Of a stretch of 64,000 nt of DNA, positions 34,117-42,872 are shown piece after piece. A program made the translations under genes and the position numbers. Below the pieces are notes generated by a model. That model made no database searches. It saw nothing but the letters and a program-made list of their open reading frames with translations, and was not told the DNA's origin. Origin of the DNA: Caballeronia megalochromosomata (GTDB lineage: Bacteria > Pseudomonadota > Gammaproteobacteria > Burkholderiales > Burkholderiaceae); NCBI GenBank assembly GCA_001580565.1, contig LRBF01000233.1, positions 26,853 to 90,852 of the forward strand, read 5' to 3'. How positions within the stretch are numbered: position 1 is the first letter of the stretch; each line of letters opens with the position of its first letter.

Positions 34117-36024
34117 TTACTTGAACGCCCGCACTTCCTGCTGCAGACGTTCGAGGAATGCGTCGACCGGCATCACGCCCAGATCGACACCGCCACGAGC
34201 ACGCACGGCCACGGTTTGCGCATCACGCTCCTTGTCCCCGACGACCAGCAAATACGGGACCTTTTGCAGCGTGTGCTCGCGTATTTTATAGCTAATCTTC
34301 TCGTTGCGCAAATCGGACTCCACTCTAAGCCCTTGTTTTTGCAACGATTGGGCCAGATTTCCGGCGTATTCAGCCTGACTTTCAGCAATATTCAGCACAA
34401 CGGCCTGGGTCGGCGCGAGCCACGGCGGCATTGCACCCGCATGGTGCTCGATCAGAATGCCGAGAAAACGCTCCATCGAGCCGACGATTGCGCGGTGGAG
34501 CATCACCGGGCGGCGGCGGCTGTTGTCTTCCGCAACATACTCGGCGCCGAGACGCTCCGGCAGCACCATGTCGAGCTGCAGCGTGCCGCATTGCCACGAG
34601 CGGCCGAGCGCATCCTTGATGTGGTACTCGATCTTCGGACCATAGAACGCGCCTTCGCCGGCGAGCTCTTCCCACTGCAGACCGCACGCGGTCAGCGCTT
34701 CGCGCAAGCCCTCTTCGGCGCGATCCCAGGTTTCATCGGTGCCGGCGCGCTGTTCGGGGCGCAGCGACAGCTTGATGTCGATATGATCGAACCCGAAATC
34801 CTTGTACACGCTCATCGCGAGCGTATTGAAGGCGATCGATTCCGCGATGAACTGGTCCTCGGTACAGAAGATGTGCGCATCGTCCTGGACGAAGCCGCGC
34901 ACGCGCATCAGTCCGTGCAGCGCGCCCGACGGCTCGTTGCGGTGGCACGAACCGAATTCCGCGTAACGCAGCGGCAGATCGCGATACGAACGCAGGCCAT
35001 GGTTGAACACCTGAACATGGCCCGGGCAGTTCATCGGCTTGATGGCGTAGTCGCGCTTCTCCGACACGGTCGTGAACATGTTTTCACGATAGTTCTGCCA
35101 GTGGCCCGACGCTTCCCAGAGCGAGCGGTCCATGACCATCGGGGTTTTGATCTCGAGATAGCCGGCCTCGTTCACGCGGCGGCGCATGTACTGCTCGACC
35201 TGCTGCCACAGCGACCAGCCCTTCGGATGCCAGAACACCATGCCCGGCGCTTCGTCCTGCAGATGGAACAGATCGAGCTGCTTGCCGAGCTTGCGGTGAT
35301 CGCGCTTCTCGGCTTCTTCGAGCATGTGCAGGTACGCATCCTGGTCTTCCTTTTTGGTCCAGGCGGTGCCGTAAATGCGCTGCAATTGCTCGTTTTTCGA
35401 ATCGCCGCGCCAATAGGCGCCCGCGACCTTCATCAGCTTGAAGACCTTCAGCTTGCCGGTGGACGGCACGTGCGGGCCGCGGCACAGATCGATGAAATTG
35501 CCATGGCCATAAAGCCTGATCTCATCGCTTTCCGGGATCGATTCGATGATCTGCGCCTTGTACTGCTCGCCGATGCTCTTGAAGTACTCGACCGCCTCGT
35601 TGCGCGAGACGACGCGGCGCGACACCGGCTCGTCCTTCTTGGCGAGTTCCTGCATGCGCTTTTCAATCTTCTCGAGATCTTCGGGCGTGAAGGGGCGACT
35701 GTACGAGAAGTCGTAGTAGAAGCCGTTGTCGATGACCGGTCCGATGGTCACCTGCGCTTCGGGGAACAGATCCTTCACCGCATAGGCGAGCAAATGCGCG
35801 GTCGAGTGACGCACGACATCGACGCCTTCCGGGTCCTTGTCGGTGACGATCGCGAGCGACGAATCCTTGTCGATCACAAACGAGGTATCGACGAGTTCGC
35901 CATTGAGCTTGCCGGCGAGCGCCGCCTTGGCGAGGCCCGCGCCGATCGATGCCGCGACTTCCGCGACGGTCACCGGGTGGTCGTATTGTCGGACCGACCC
36001 ATCAGGCAAACGTACCGAAACCAT
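34117..36024 (-). CDS. thrS: Threonine--tRNA ligase
   Basis: A 635-residue class II synthetase. In order: TGS domain (VSVRLPDGSVRQYDHPVTVAEVAASIG), editing domain with the HSTAHLLAYAV zinc/editing motif (HxxxH form) and CRGPHVPSTG, catalytic domain with motif 2 (FGSCHRNEPSGALHGLMRVRGFVQDDAHIFC; the Cys is a zinc ligand), motif 3 (RAIVGSMERFLGILIEHHAGAMP), and anticodon-binding domain (NEKISYKIREHTLQKVPYLLVVGDKE). ATG 36024 begins the TGS domain; the frame is open to 36072 without support. It is the first gene of the translation operon. Confidence 0.97.
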   Translation of the reverse strand: MVSVRLPDGSVRQYDHPVTVAEVAASIGAGLAKAALAGKLNGELVDTSFVIDKDSSLAIVTDKDPEGVDVVRHSTAHLLAYAVKDLFPEAQVTIGPVIDNGFYYDFSYSRPFTPEDLEKIEKRMQELAKKDEPVSRRVVSRNEAVEYFKSIGEQYKAQIIESIPESDEIRLYGHGNFIDLCRGPHVPSTGKLKVFKLMKVAGAYWRGDSKNEQLQRIYGTAWTKKEDQDAYLHMLEEAEKRDHRKLGKQLDLFHLQDEAPGMVFWHPKGWSLWQQVEQYMRRRVNEAGYLEIKTPMVMDRSLWEASGHWQNYRENMFTTVSEKRDYAIKPMNCPGHVQVFNHGLRSYRDLPLRYAEFGSCHRNEPSGALHGLMRVRGFVQDDAHIFCTEDQFIAESIAFNTLAMSVYKDFGFDHIDIKLSLRPEQRAGTDETWDRAEEGLREALTACGLQWEELAGEGAFYGPKIEYHIKDALGRSWQCGTLQLDMVLPERLGAEYVAEDNSRRRPVMLHRAIVGSMERFLGILIEHHAGAMPPWLAPTQAVVLNIAESQAEYAGNLAQSLQKQGLRVESDLRNEKISYKIREHTLQKVPYLLVVGDKERDAQTVAVRARGGVDLGVMPVDAFLERLQQEVRAFK

Positions 36025-36111
36025 ATCGTTCTCCAAGACGCCCCGCGCATGCCGAGCGATTCGATTAAGCATTGCCGCGCGATTTCATTTGAAAAAACGC
36101 AAGGCAAAAAA

Positions 36112-36141
36112 AATGCGGCCCCGCTATCGAGGGGCCGCATT
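36112..36141 (-). terminator. Terminator after tRNA-Val, before thrS
   Basis: AATGCGGCCCC and GGGGCCGCATT are perfect 11-bp arms around eight bases. On the minus strand T residues follow the stem (the A run at 36106-36113). It ends the tRNA-Val transcript upstream of the thrS promoter. Confidence 0.85.
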
Positions 36142-36310
36142 CACTTTTCACACATACCGCGAAACAATTTGGCAGAAGGCGAAATAGGTCCTCGACTAGC
36201 GTCGCTCCGAATGTGTTTCGGTCAACGTTCGACGTACCATTTCTTTTCGCCTTTTGCGCTGAGCGCTTCTTGCGGTTCGAAACTCCGGTGAACCGCAGTT
36301 TCTATTTCGT

Positions 36311-36387
36311 TGGTAGGCTCGATTGGACTCGAACCAACGACCCCCACCATGTCAAGGTGGTGCTCTAACCAGCTGAGCTACGAGCCT
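36311..36387 (-). tRNA. tRNA-Val (anticodon GAC)
   Basis: A 77-nt gene: acceptor arms AGGCTCG/CGAGCCT, anticodon stem CCACC/GGTGG around TTGACAT (anticodon GAC), T loop GTTCGAGTC region and encoded CCA (36311-36313 on the plus strand as TGG). It reads valine codons GUC and GUU. A near-consensus promoter lies upstream. Confidence 0.96.
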
Positions 36388-36399
36388 GAAAGAAGTGAG

Positions 36400-36428
36400 A
36401 TTATATGGAGCGTTTCGGATCTTGGCAA
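36400..36428 (-). promoter_or_regulatory. Near-consensus promoter of tRNA-Val
   Basis: On the minus strand TTGCCA (36423-36428) and TATAAT (36400-36405) are separated by exactly 17 bp. It begins 13 bp before the mature 5' end, as expected for a tRNA gene. Confidence 0.85.
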
Positions 36429-36485
36429 GTGCTTATCTTCAGAAAAATCGAAAATATTCGCCGATCCGTTCAACACCACCGCTGA

Positions 36486-38708
36486 TTACGCGCGACGCGA
36501 CGCGCGAATCACGCCCTGTACTTCATTGAGCAGCGTGCACGCGCGCTGAATCTGCGCCGCGCTCGATACCTCCACCGTGAACTGCATATAGGCGATATTC
36601 CTGCGGCTCTGGCTCTTCACGCCGATCACATTGATCTTCTCGCGCGCGAAGACTTCGGAGATATCGCGCAGCAACCCTTGCCGGTCCGCGGATTCCACTG
36701 AGAGATCCACCGGATATACCGACGATCCGCGCCCGTTCATCACGTCGGCGGACCATGTCGTGTGCAGCACGCGCTCGGGCGAGCGCTGGGACATGCGCTT
36801 GAACGTCTCGCAATCGGTGCGGTGAACCGACATGCCTTTGCCGCGCGTGATGAAGCCCGCGATCGGGTCGGGCGGCGCCGGACGGCAGCAGCGCGCGAGC
36901 TGCGTGAGCAGCGCATCCACGCCGACGACGAGCACGCCCGTCGACGCGCCGTGCGCGACGCTCTGCCCGCTGCTGCGCTTCTCGAACTGCTCGGGCGCTT
37001 CCGGCTCGGGCTCGGGCGGCGGCGTGTCGGACAGCGCGTGCTCGATGTTGCGCAGGCTGAACTCTTCCTTTGCGACGACCGCGTAGAGATCCTCGGGCGT
37101 CTTGAAGCCGAGCTTGGTCGCGAGCTGATCCAGGCTCACCGACGTCTTTCCCTCGCGCTGCAAGGTCTTTTCGACGATCGTCCGCCCCGCCGCGATGTGC
37201 TCCGCCGCGTCGGCCGCAAGGAACCACGAACGCACCTTCTGCCGCGCCCGCGAGCTTTGCAGATAGCCGAGCTGGGGATTGAGCCAGTCGCGCGAAGGGC
37301 CGCCTTCCTTTACCGCGACGATCTCTACCGTCTGCCCGTTCTGCAGCGGCGTGTTGAGCGGCACCATCGTGCCGTCCACACGCGCGCCGCGGCAGCGATG
37401 CCCAAGCTCGCTGTGCAGGTGATACGCAAAATCGACGGCGGTCGCGCCTTGCGGCAACGCGATCACGCGCGCCTGCGGCGTCAGCACGTAGATATGGTCG
37501 TCGTCGAGCGTGGCGTCGCGCAGATGCTGCCAGCCCGGAGGCTCGCCTTCGACGTCATCCTTCCACGCGAGAAGCTGACGCAGCCATGCGATCTTCTCGT
37601 CGTATTTCTCGCTCGCCGTCACCTGCCCCGCATAGCCGCGCGCGCCCGCTTCCTTGTAACGCCAGTGCGCGGCCACGCCGTACTCGGCGAACTGATGCAT
37701 TTCCTGGGTGCGGATCTGCACTTCGAACGCACGCCCGTCATCGCCGATCACGACCGTATGCAAGGACTTGTAGCCATTGGGCTTGGGGCGCGAGATGTAG
37801 TCGTCGAACTCGCGCGGCACCGGCTGCCACAGGTTGTGCACGATGCCGAGCACGGTGTAACAGTCCTTGATGTCACCGACGATCACGCGAAATGCCCGCA
37901 CGTCATTCAGTTCGGCGAAGTCGAGATGCTTGCCGCGCATCTTCTTCCAGATGCTGTAGATGTGCTTGGGCCGGCCGCTGACTTCCGCCTTGATGTGCGC
38001 GGTGTCGAGCTCTTTATGCAGACGCGCGATCGCCTCGGTCACATAGGACTCGCGCTCGACGCGCCGCTCATCGAGAAGCTTGGCGATGCGCTTGTATGTA
38101 ACGGGATCCTGGAAGCGGAACGAGAGATCCTCCAGTTCCCACTTCAACTGCCAGATGCCGAGACGATTGGCGAGCGGCGCGTAGATCTCGAGCGTCTCGC
38201 GCGGCACGTCGGGTGACGGTTCGGTCTTGTCCGCGGCGTGATAGCGCAGCGTCTGCACGCGCGACGCGAGCCTGATCAGCACGACGCGTATGTCCTGCGC
38301 GAAAGCAAGCAGCATCTTGCGCAGCGCCTCGACCTGCGCGCGGCGCGCGGCCTGCGCATCGCGCGTGTTCTCGGGCAGTTCCGCGAGCGTCGCGCGCGAG
38401 CTGACCGAGCCGAGCCGCAGGAGCTTGCGTACATCGCCGACGAGCCGCTGCACTTCCGGACCGAAACGCTCGGCGATGACTTTCTCCGGATCGTCGAGAT
38501 GCGGCGCCAGTACGAACAGCGCCGCCGCCGCGATCGCGTGCGAATCGACGTTGAGCGTCTGCATGATGCGCGCGGTGCCCGCCGCGTGATCCGCGAGCAG
38601 TTCGCCCGTCGAGACACGCGCATCCTTCGCGTGCTCGCGCACGAACGCGAGCGCGTCGTCGATGGACGGCTCGGGCAGCGTTTCGGCGGGGACGGCGGTC
38701 GCGGTCAT
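36486..38708 (-). CDS. relA: (p)ppGpp synthetase RelA
   Basis: A 740-residue RelA/SpoT homologue that makes (p)ppGpp on stalled ribosomes. Order: pseudo-hydrolase HD region, synthetase domain (YSIWKKMRGKHLDFAELNDVRAFRVIVGDIKDCYTVLGIVHNLWQPVPREFDDYISRPKPNGYKSLHTVV), TGS (DHIYVLTPQARVIALPQGATAVDFAYHLHSELG), helical/zinc region (LARCCRPAPPDPIAGFITRGKGMSVHRTDC) and ACT domain. The loop reads EFDDY, the acidic EXDD form of monofunctional RelA rather than RXKD of SpoT, and the HD hydrolase histidine-aspartate motif is degenerate (FVLAPHLDD). So synthesis only is expected. Confidence 0.94.
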   Translation of the reverse strand: MTATAVPAETLPEPSIDDALAFVREHAKDARVSTGELLADHAAGTARIMQTLNVDSHAIAAAALFVLAPHLDDPEKVIAERFGPEVQRLVGDVRKLLRLGSVSSRATLAELPENTRDAQAARRAQVEALRKMLLAFAQDIRVVLIRLASRVQTLRYHAADKTEPSPDVPRETLEIYAPLANRLGIWQLKWELEDLSFRFQDPVTYKRIAKLLDERRVERESYVTEAIARLHKELDTAHIKAEVSGRPKHIYSIWKKMRGKHLDFAELNDVRAFRVIVGDIKDCYTVLGIVHNLWQPVPREFDDYISRPKPNGYKSLHTVVIGDDGRAFEVQIRTQEMHQFAEYGVAAHWRYKEAGARGYAGQVTASEKYDEKIAWLRQLLAWKDDVEGEPPGWQHLRDATLDDDHIYVLTPQARVIALPQGATAVDFAYHLHSELGHRCRGARVDGTMVPLNTPLQNGQTVEIVAVKEGGPSRDWLNPQLGYLQSSRARQKVRSWFLAADAAEHIAAGRTIVEKTLQREGKTSVSLDQLATKLGFKTPEDLYAVVAKEEFSLRNIEHALSDTPPPEPEPEAPEQFEKRSSGQSVAHGASTGVLVVGVDALLTQLARCCRPAPPDPIAGFITRGKGMSVHRTDCETFKRMSQRSPERVLHTTWSADVMNGRGSSVYPVDLSVESADRQGLLRDISEVFAREKINVIGVKSQSRRNIAYMQFTVEVSSAAQIQRACTLLNEVQGVIRASRRA

Positions 38709-38743
38709 GCGGGCAATGCCACTACTTCAGGCGATGCAATGAA

Positions 38744-39097
38744 TCAGCCGCGTTGCGCCGCGATCACGACGACTTCGACGAGGCACGCCGGGTTCGCCAG
38801 CTTCGCCTCGACCGTCGCGCGCGGCGGCGTGTTGCCTTCCGCGACCCACGAGTCCCACACGGCGTTCATGCCGGGGAAATGAATCATGTCCGAGATGTAG
38901 ATCTGGACCGACAGCAGGTGCGACTTGTCGCTGTTCGCTTCTTCGAGCAAGCGGTCGATGTGGCCGAGCACTTCGCGCGTCTGACCGGTGATGTCCTGGT
39001 CCGTGTCCTCGGCGATCTGGCCGGCGAGATACACCGTGCCGTTATGGATCGCGGTTTCGGAGAGGCGCGGGCCGACGTGATGACGAATGACTGCCAT
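38744..39097 (-). CDS. RidA-family (YjgF/YER057c/UK114) protein
   Basis: A 117-residue trimeric RidA-family protein of the group that removes reactive enamine/imine intermediates. AIHNGTVYLAGQIAEDTDQDITGQTREVLGHIDRLLEEANSDKSHLLSVQIYISDM matches the fold. The Arg of the canonical RidA site is present in the C-terminal PPRATVEAKLANPACLVEVVVIAA. ATG 39097 was chosen on homology; the frame is open farther. It sits 35 bp upstream of relA on the same strand. Confidence 0.9.
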   Translation of the reverse strand: MAVIRHHVGPRLSETAIHNGTVYLAGQIAEDTDQDITGQTREVLGHIDRLLEEANSDKSHLLSVQIYISDMIHFPGMNAVWDSWVAEGNTPPRATVEAKLANPACLVEVVVIAAQRG

Positions 39098-39158
39098 TGT
39101 GTGTTCCTGATCGGTGATGGGTAAAAACAGGCACAAGCAACGTATGCTCAGTCCGCTA

Positions 39159-40079
39159 TTATGCCCCGCTGCCGCCATCGCCGAGAAAGAACCCCCTGGC
39201 GACGGCGATTTGATCCTCGGCAAGAAAAGCCGGCGCATGTCCCGCGCCCGCAATCTCGGCGCTCGTCACGGCCTGACCTTTTTCGACCATCTGCGCGACC
39301 GTCTCGCGCGACAGCAAATCCGAAGTCTCGCCGCGCACGACGAGCACCGGTGTCCTGATCGACGCGAGCGAATGCCACAGAAATGCTTCGCCGGCCGCGT
39401 TCTGCTCGTCGGTTGCCGACGTAAACGGCGTGGCGATGCCCGGGTCGTAGCGAAAGCCCCACGCGCCGTCGCGTTCGTGCAGCAGCGGCGTGTTGATGCT
39501 CGCCCACTGCGTGTCGGTCAGCGGCCCGAACGACGCCGCGAGCGCCGCCGCGTGCCGCACGCCTTCGTCGAGCGAGGCGAAGCGCGCCGGCTTGCCGAGA
39601 TAGTCGCCGATACGCTGTAGCGCGATGGGCTCGATATGCGGCCCGACATCGTTGAGGAGCATCTTCCGGATCGGCGTATTCGGCAGCCCGCCGAGCGCCA
39701 TGCCGATGAGCCCGCCCATCGACGTGCCAAACCAGTCCACGGTCTCCACGTTCAGACGTGCGATCAACGTGATCATGTCGGCGACGTACTGCGGCACGCC
39801 GTAGTAGCGCGGGTCGGCAAGCCAGTCGGACAAGCCGCGCCCGACCACGTCCGGGCACACCACGCGATAGTCGTGCGAGAACGCCCGCGCGAGTTCGTCG
39901 AAGTCGCGGCCCGAGCGCGTCAGCCCGTGCACGCACAGCAGCACGCGCGGATTCGCGGGATCGCCCCACTCCGTGTAAGCAATGCGATGCAGCCCCGCCG
40001 GGCTCGCGCATTGCACGAAGCGCTGACGTGGCTCGCTCAGATCGGAATGCACTGCTTCGACGACGATGGCTGCGGTCAT
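39159..40079 (-). CDS. Alpha/beta fold hydrolase
   Basis: A 306-residue serine hydrolase. It has the oxyanion HG motif (LLCVHGLTRSGRDFDELA), nucleophile elbow GTSMGGLIG (Ser), a late Asp (VLVVRGETSDLLS) and His (AGAGHAPAF). The cap and the DVVGRGLSDW loop place it with the MhpC-like esterase/lactonase group. The substrate is unknown. The start ATG at 40079 follows a clear promoter-free gap; it is 61 bp before the RidA gene on the same strand and may be co-transcribed. Confidence 0.87.
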   Translation of the reverse strand: MTAAIVVEAVHSDLSEPRQRFVQCASPAGLHRIAYTEWGDPANPRVLLCVHGLTRSGRDFDELARAFSHDYRVVCPDVVGRGLSDWLADPRYYGVPQYVADMITLIARLNVETVDWFGTSMGGLIGMALGGLPNTPIRKMLLNDVGPHIEPIALQRIGDYLGKPARFASLDEGVRHAAALAASFGPLTDTQWASINTPLLHERDGAWGFRYDPGIATPFTSATDEQNAAGEAFLWHSLASIRTPVLVVRGETSDLLSRETVAQMVEKGQAVTSAEIAGAGHAPAFLAEDQIAVARGFFLGDGGSGA

Positions 40080-40206
40080 TGGAGAGTTCCTCGTGGCAAG
40101 TGTCGAAATGATTGTAAAGCGCATCACGCCTGATCGAGCGGACGCTGGCCGAACGGACGACCCCATCTGCGCGCAACGCAGATGCGGCCGATCGCACAAA
40201 AACAAA

Positions 40207-40235
40207 GCGGGCGAAGCCTGAAAAGCTTCGCCCGC
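40207..40235 (-). terminator. Terminator after scoB
   Basis: GCGGGCGAAGC and GCTTCGCCCGC form 11-bp perfect arms around CTGAAAA. On the minus strand the stem is followed by TTTGTTTTTG. It lies 48 bp past the scoB stop. Confidence 0.85.
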
Positions 40236-40282
40236 CCCGATTTGCTCTGAGCCGCGCACGCGGCGCTCATGTCACGCGAGCA

Positions 40283-40924
40283 TTACTTCACGCTCGTGAC
40301 GTCGAGCGGCGCGCCGGTCTTCTTCTGGATTTCCTCGACGGTGACGCCGTCCGCCAGTTCGACGAGCTTGAGCCCGTTTTCGGTGACGTCGATCACGCCG
40401 AGATCCGTGATGATGCGATTCACGACGCCCACGCCCGTCAGCGGCAGCGAGCACTCTTCGAGAATCTTGTGCTGGTCGCCCTTCGCGACGTGCTCCATCA
40501 GCACGACGACGCGCTTCACGCCGGCGACGAGGTCCATCGCGCCGCCCATGCCCTTGATCATCTTGCCGGGGATCATCCAGTTGGCGAGATCGCCCTTCTT
40601 GCTGATCTGCATCGCGCCGAGGATCGCCAGGTTGATGTGGCCGCCGCGGATCATCGCGAACGAATCCGCCGACGAAAAGATCGACGAGCCCGGCAATGTG
40701 GTCACGGTCTGCTTGCCGGCGTTGATGAGATCGGCGTCGACTTCGTCTTCATACGGCGACGGGCCGATGCCGAGCAAGCCGTTTTCCGATTGCAGCCACA
40801 CTTCCATGCCGTCCGGCACGTGGTTGGCGACGAGCGTCGGCAAGCCGATGCCGAGGTTCACGTAGAAGCCGTCATGCAGTTCCTGCGCCGCGCGTGCGGC
40901 CATCTGGTCTCGAGTCCATGCCAT
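40283..40924 (-). CDS. scoB: 3-oxoacid CoA-transferase subunit B (acetoacetate type)
   Basis: A 213-residue beta subunit that with ScoA moves CoA from succinyl-CoA to acetoacetate. The catalytic Glu is in LQSENGLLGIGPSP; VNLGIGLPTLVANHV and GGHINLAILGAMQISKKGDLANWMIPG are typical. It is a paralogue of PcaJ. The start ATG 40924 gives the normal start (MAWTRDQMAARAA); longer frames are not supported. It is two bases from the scoA stop, so translation is coupled. Confidence 0.92.
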   Translation of the reverse strand: MAWTRDQMAARAAQELHDGFYVNLGIGLPTLVANHVPDGMEVWLQSENGLLGIGPSPYEDEVDADLINAGKQTVTTLPGSSIFSSADSFAMIRGGHINLAILGAMQISKKGDLANWMIPGKMIKGMGGAMDLVAGVKRVVVLMEHVAKGDQHKILEECSLPLTGVGVVNRIITDLGVIDVTENGLKLVELADGVTVEEIQKKTGAPLDVTSVK

Positions 40925-40926
40925 GA

Positions 40927-41631
40927 TTACTCTCCTTTCGCGCGGACGATGCGTTGTTCGATGCGCTTTTCCGGATGCGCATTCAGGACGATGCGTTGCA
41001 CGAAGATGCCGGGCGTATGAATCATGTCCGGATCGAGTTCGCCCGTCTCGACGATCTCTTCCACTTCGACGACGGTGATCTTGCCGGCCATCGCGCAATT
41101 CGGGTTGAAGTTGCGCGCCGTGCGGCGATAGATCAGGTTGCCGGATTTGTCGGCCTTCCATGCTTTGACGAGCGCGACATCGGCCGTCAGCGAATGTTCG
41201 AGCACGTAGTGGTTCTCGCCGAACTGGCGCGTTTCCTTGCCTTCCGCGATCACGGTGCCGAAGCCGGTGTTCGTGAAGAACGCCGGGATGCCCGCGCCGC
41301 CCGCGCGCAGCTTCTCGGCGAGCGTGCCTTGCGGCGTGAATTCGAGTTCGAGTTCGCCGGCGAGATATTGCCGCTCGAACTCCTTGTTTTCGCCGACGTA
41401 CGACGAAATCATCTTCTTGATCTGGCGCGTCTCGAGCAGCAGACCGAGCCCGAAACCGTCGACGCCCGCGTTATTGCTGATGCAGGTGATGTCTTTCACG
41501 CCGGTGTCGCGCAGCGCGGCGATGAGCGCTTCGGGAATGCCGCACAGCCCGAAACCGCCGACGGCGAATGTCTGCCCGTCCTTGACGATGTCCGCGAGCG
41601 CAGCTTCCGCGCTGGGATAGACCTTGTTCAT
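40927..41631 (-). CDS. scoA: 3-oxoacid CoA-transferase subunit A (acetoacetate type)
   Basis: A 234-residue alpha subunit. It has VGGFGLCGIPEALIAALRDTGVKDITCISNNAGVDGFGLGLLLETRQIKKMISSYVGENKEFE, the long-loop form of SCOT alpha subunits, and GAGIPAFFTNTGFGT. The start has AAGGGACACTCAG upstream. It shares a promoter gap with the divergent PAS-LuxR gene, its probable regulator. Confidence 0.93.
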   Translation of the reverse strand: MNKVYPSAEAALADIVKDGQTFAVGGFGLCGIPEALIAALRDTGVKDITCISNNAGVDGFGLGLLLETRQIKKMISSYVGENKEFERQYLAGELELEFTPQGTLAEKLRAGGAGIPAFFTNTGFGTVIAEGKETRQFGENHYVLEHSLTADVALVKAWKADKSGNLIYRRTARNFNPNCAMAGKITVVEVEEIVETGELDPDMIHTPGIFVQRIVLNAHPEKRIEQRIVRAKGE

Positions 41632-41852
41632 CTGAGTGTCCCTTCCATGTTTGAAACCAACTGAAAATCGGCTTTTTGATGCCGCCGACGGGTTCTCGCA
41701 AACGCGTCACGCGGCCTTTTGGCATGGCAAAAGAGTACTTCGTCGCGACGATCCGGCACAATACGCAAAAATACATAAGTCTTTGCCCGCGCACGTTTGG
41801 TTCCCGGCGCCTTTTCGCCGCGAAACGCAAGCGCACGCGCGCCCGATTTCAC

Positions 41853-42398
41853 ATGCGTGCACTGGATTATCAAACCGCGTTTCATCTCGCGCCCGTCGGG
41901 CTCGTGCTTTCGCGCGAGCGCACGATCGAGGATTGCAACGAGCAGCTCTGCGCAATCTTCGGCTACGCGCGCGAGGCGCTCATCGGCAGGTCGTTCGAGG
42001 TGCTGTATCCGTCGCCGGACGAGTTCGCGCGCATCGGCGAGCGCATCGCCGCGCATATCAGCAGGGAAGGCACCTACAGCGACGACCGGATCATGAAGCG
42101 CAGCAACGGTGAACTGTTCTGGTGCCACGTGACCGGGCGCGCGCTCGATCGGGCCGCGCCGCATGCCGCCGGCGTCTGGACGTTCGAGGATTTGAGCGCG
42201 ACGCGGCGGGTCGCGATCGAACTGACGCCGCGCGAACGGGAAATCGCCGCGCAGCTCGTGACGGGCAAGACGAGCAAGCAGATCGGCCGCGTGCTCGAAA
42301 TCAGCCCGCGCACGGTCGATATCTACCGCGCGCGGCTCATGAGAAAGTACGACACGGGCAACGCCACCGAGCTGCTGCAGCGGCTGCTCGGCACCTGA
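41853..42398 (+). CDS. PAS-domain LuxR-type transcriptional regulator
   Basis: A 181-residue regulator with one PAS sensor domain (residues ~5-120: TAFHLAPVGLVLSRERTIEDCNEQLCAIFGYAREALIGRSFEVLYPS, then RSNGELFWCHVTGRALDRA) and a C-terminal LuxR HTH (LTPREREIAAQLVTGKTSKQIGRVLEISPRTVDIYRARLMRKY). There is no receiver domain or kinase, so it probably senses a small ligand or cofactor by itself. The start ATG at 41853 was chosen on homology; the frame is open to 41676. It diverges from scoAB, which suggests control of acetoacetate use (inference). Confidence 0.88.
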   Translation: MRALDYQTAFHLAPVGLVLSRERTIEDCNEQLCAIFGYAREALIGRSFEVLYPSPDEFARIGERIAAHISREGTYSDDRIMKRSNGELFWCHVTGRALDRAAPHAAGVWTFEDLSATRRVAIELTPREREIAAQLVTGKTSKQIGRVLEISPRTVDIYRARLMRKYDTGNATELLQRLLGT

Positions 42399-42407
42399 GA
42401 TGCACGA

Positions 42408-42845
42408 TCAGAGTGCGACCGGCGTACTCGTCTCGATGGTCTGCCGCAGATAATCCGGAATCGGCACCGACTTGCCCGCCGCATAGTCGATCCACACGAC
42501 TTTCGCCGCGCCGCGCGCGTAGAGCACGCCGGGCGCGTCCGCGCGATACAGCTCGAAGCGCGTGTCGAAGCTACTGCGTCCGGGCTTGCCGACCGACATC
42601 CGGCCGATCACGTCGCCGGGATAGTGAAGCTGCTTCAGAAACTCCATCGACGCGTTCACGATCACCGGCCCCTGCCCCTCGCCATTGCCGCCCGCGATGC
42701 CTAGCGCCTCGAACCACGAGATGCGCACCTGTTCCATGTAACGGAAATAGACGGTGTTGTTGACGTGGCCGAACGCGTCCATGTCGCCCCAGCGGATCGG
42801 CATGGACAGGTTGAAGACGGTGTGAAAATCGTTATGCGTGGTCAT
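42408..42845 (-). CDS. Acyl-CoA thioesterase, hotdog fold (4HBT family)
   Basis: A 145-residue hotdog protein. MPIRWGDMDAFGHVNNTVYFRYMEQVRISWFEALG contains the 4-hydroxybenzoyl-CoA thioesterase Asp and the YbgC-like HVNN motif. It hydrolyses acyl-CoA thioesters; the chain type is unknown. It lies 27 bp downstream of an SDR gene on the same strand and is likely co-transcribed. Confidence 0.9.
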   Translation of the reverse strand: MTTHNDFHTVFNLSMPIRWGDMDAFGHVNNTVYFRYMEQVRISWFEALGIAGGNGEGQGPVIVNASMEFLKQLHYPGDVIGRMSVGKPGRSSFDTRFELYRADAPGVLYARGAAKVVWIDYAAGKSVPIPDYLRQTIETSTPVAL

Positions 42846-42872
42846 TGCTTGTGGTCGGAAGAAAGACGATAT

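Noticed and set aside
34216..36291. A 691-codon plus-strand open frame antisense to thrS
   Set aside because: Mirrors thrS; no ribosome-binding site or family signature.
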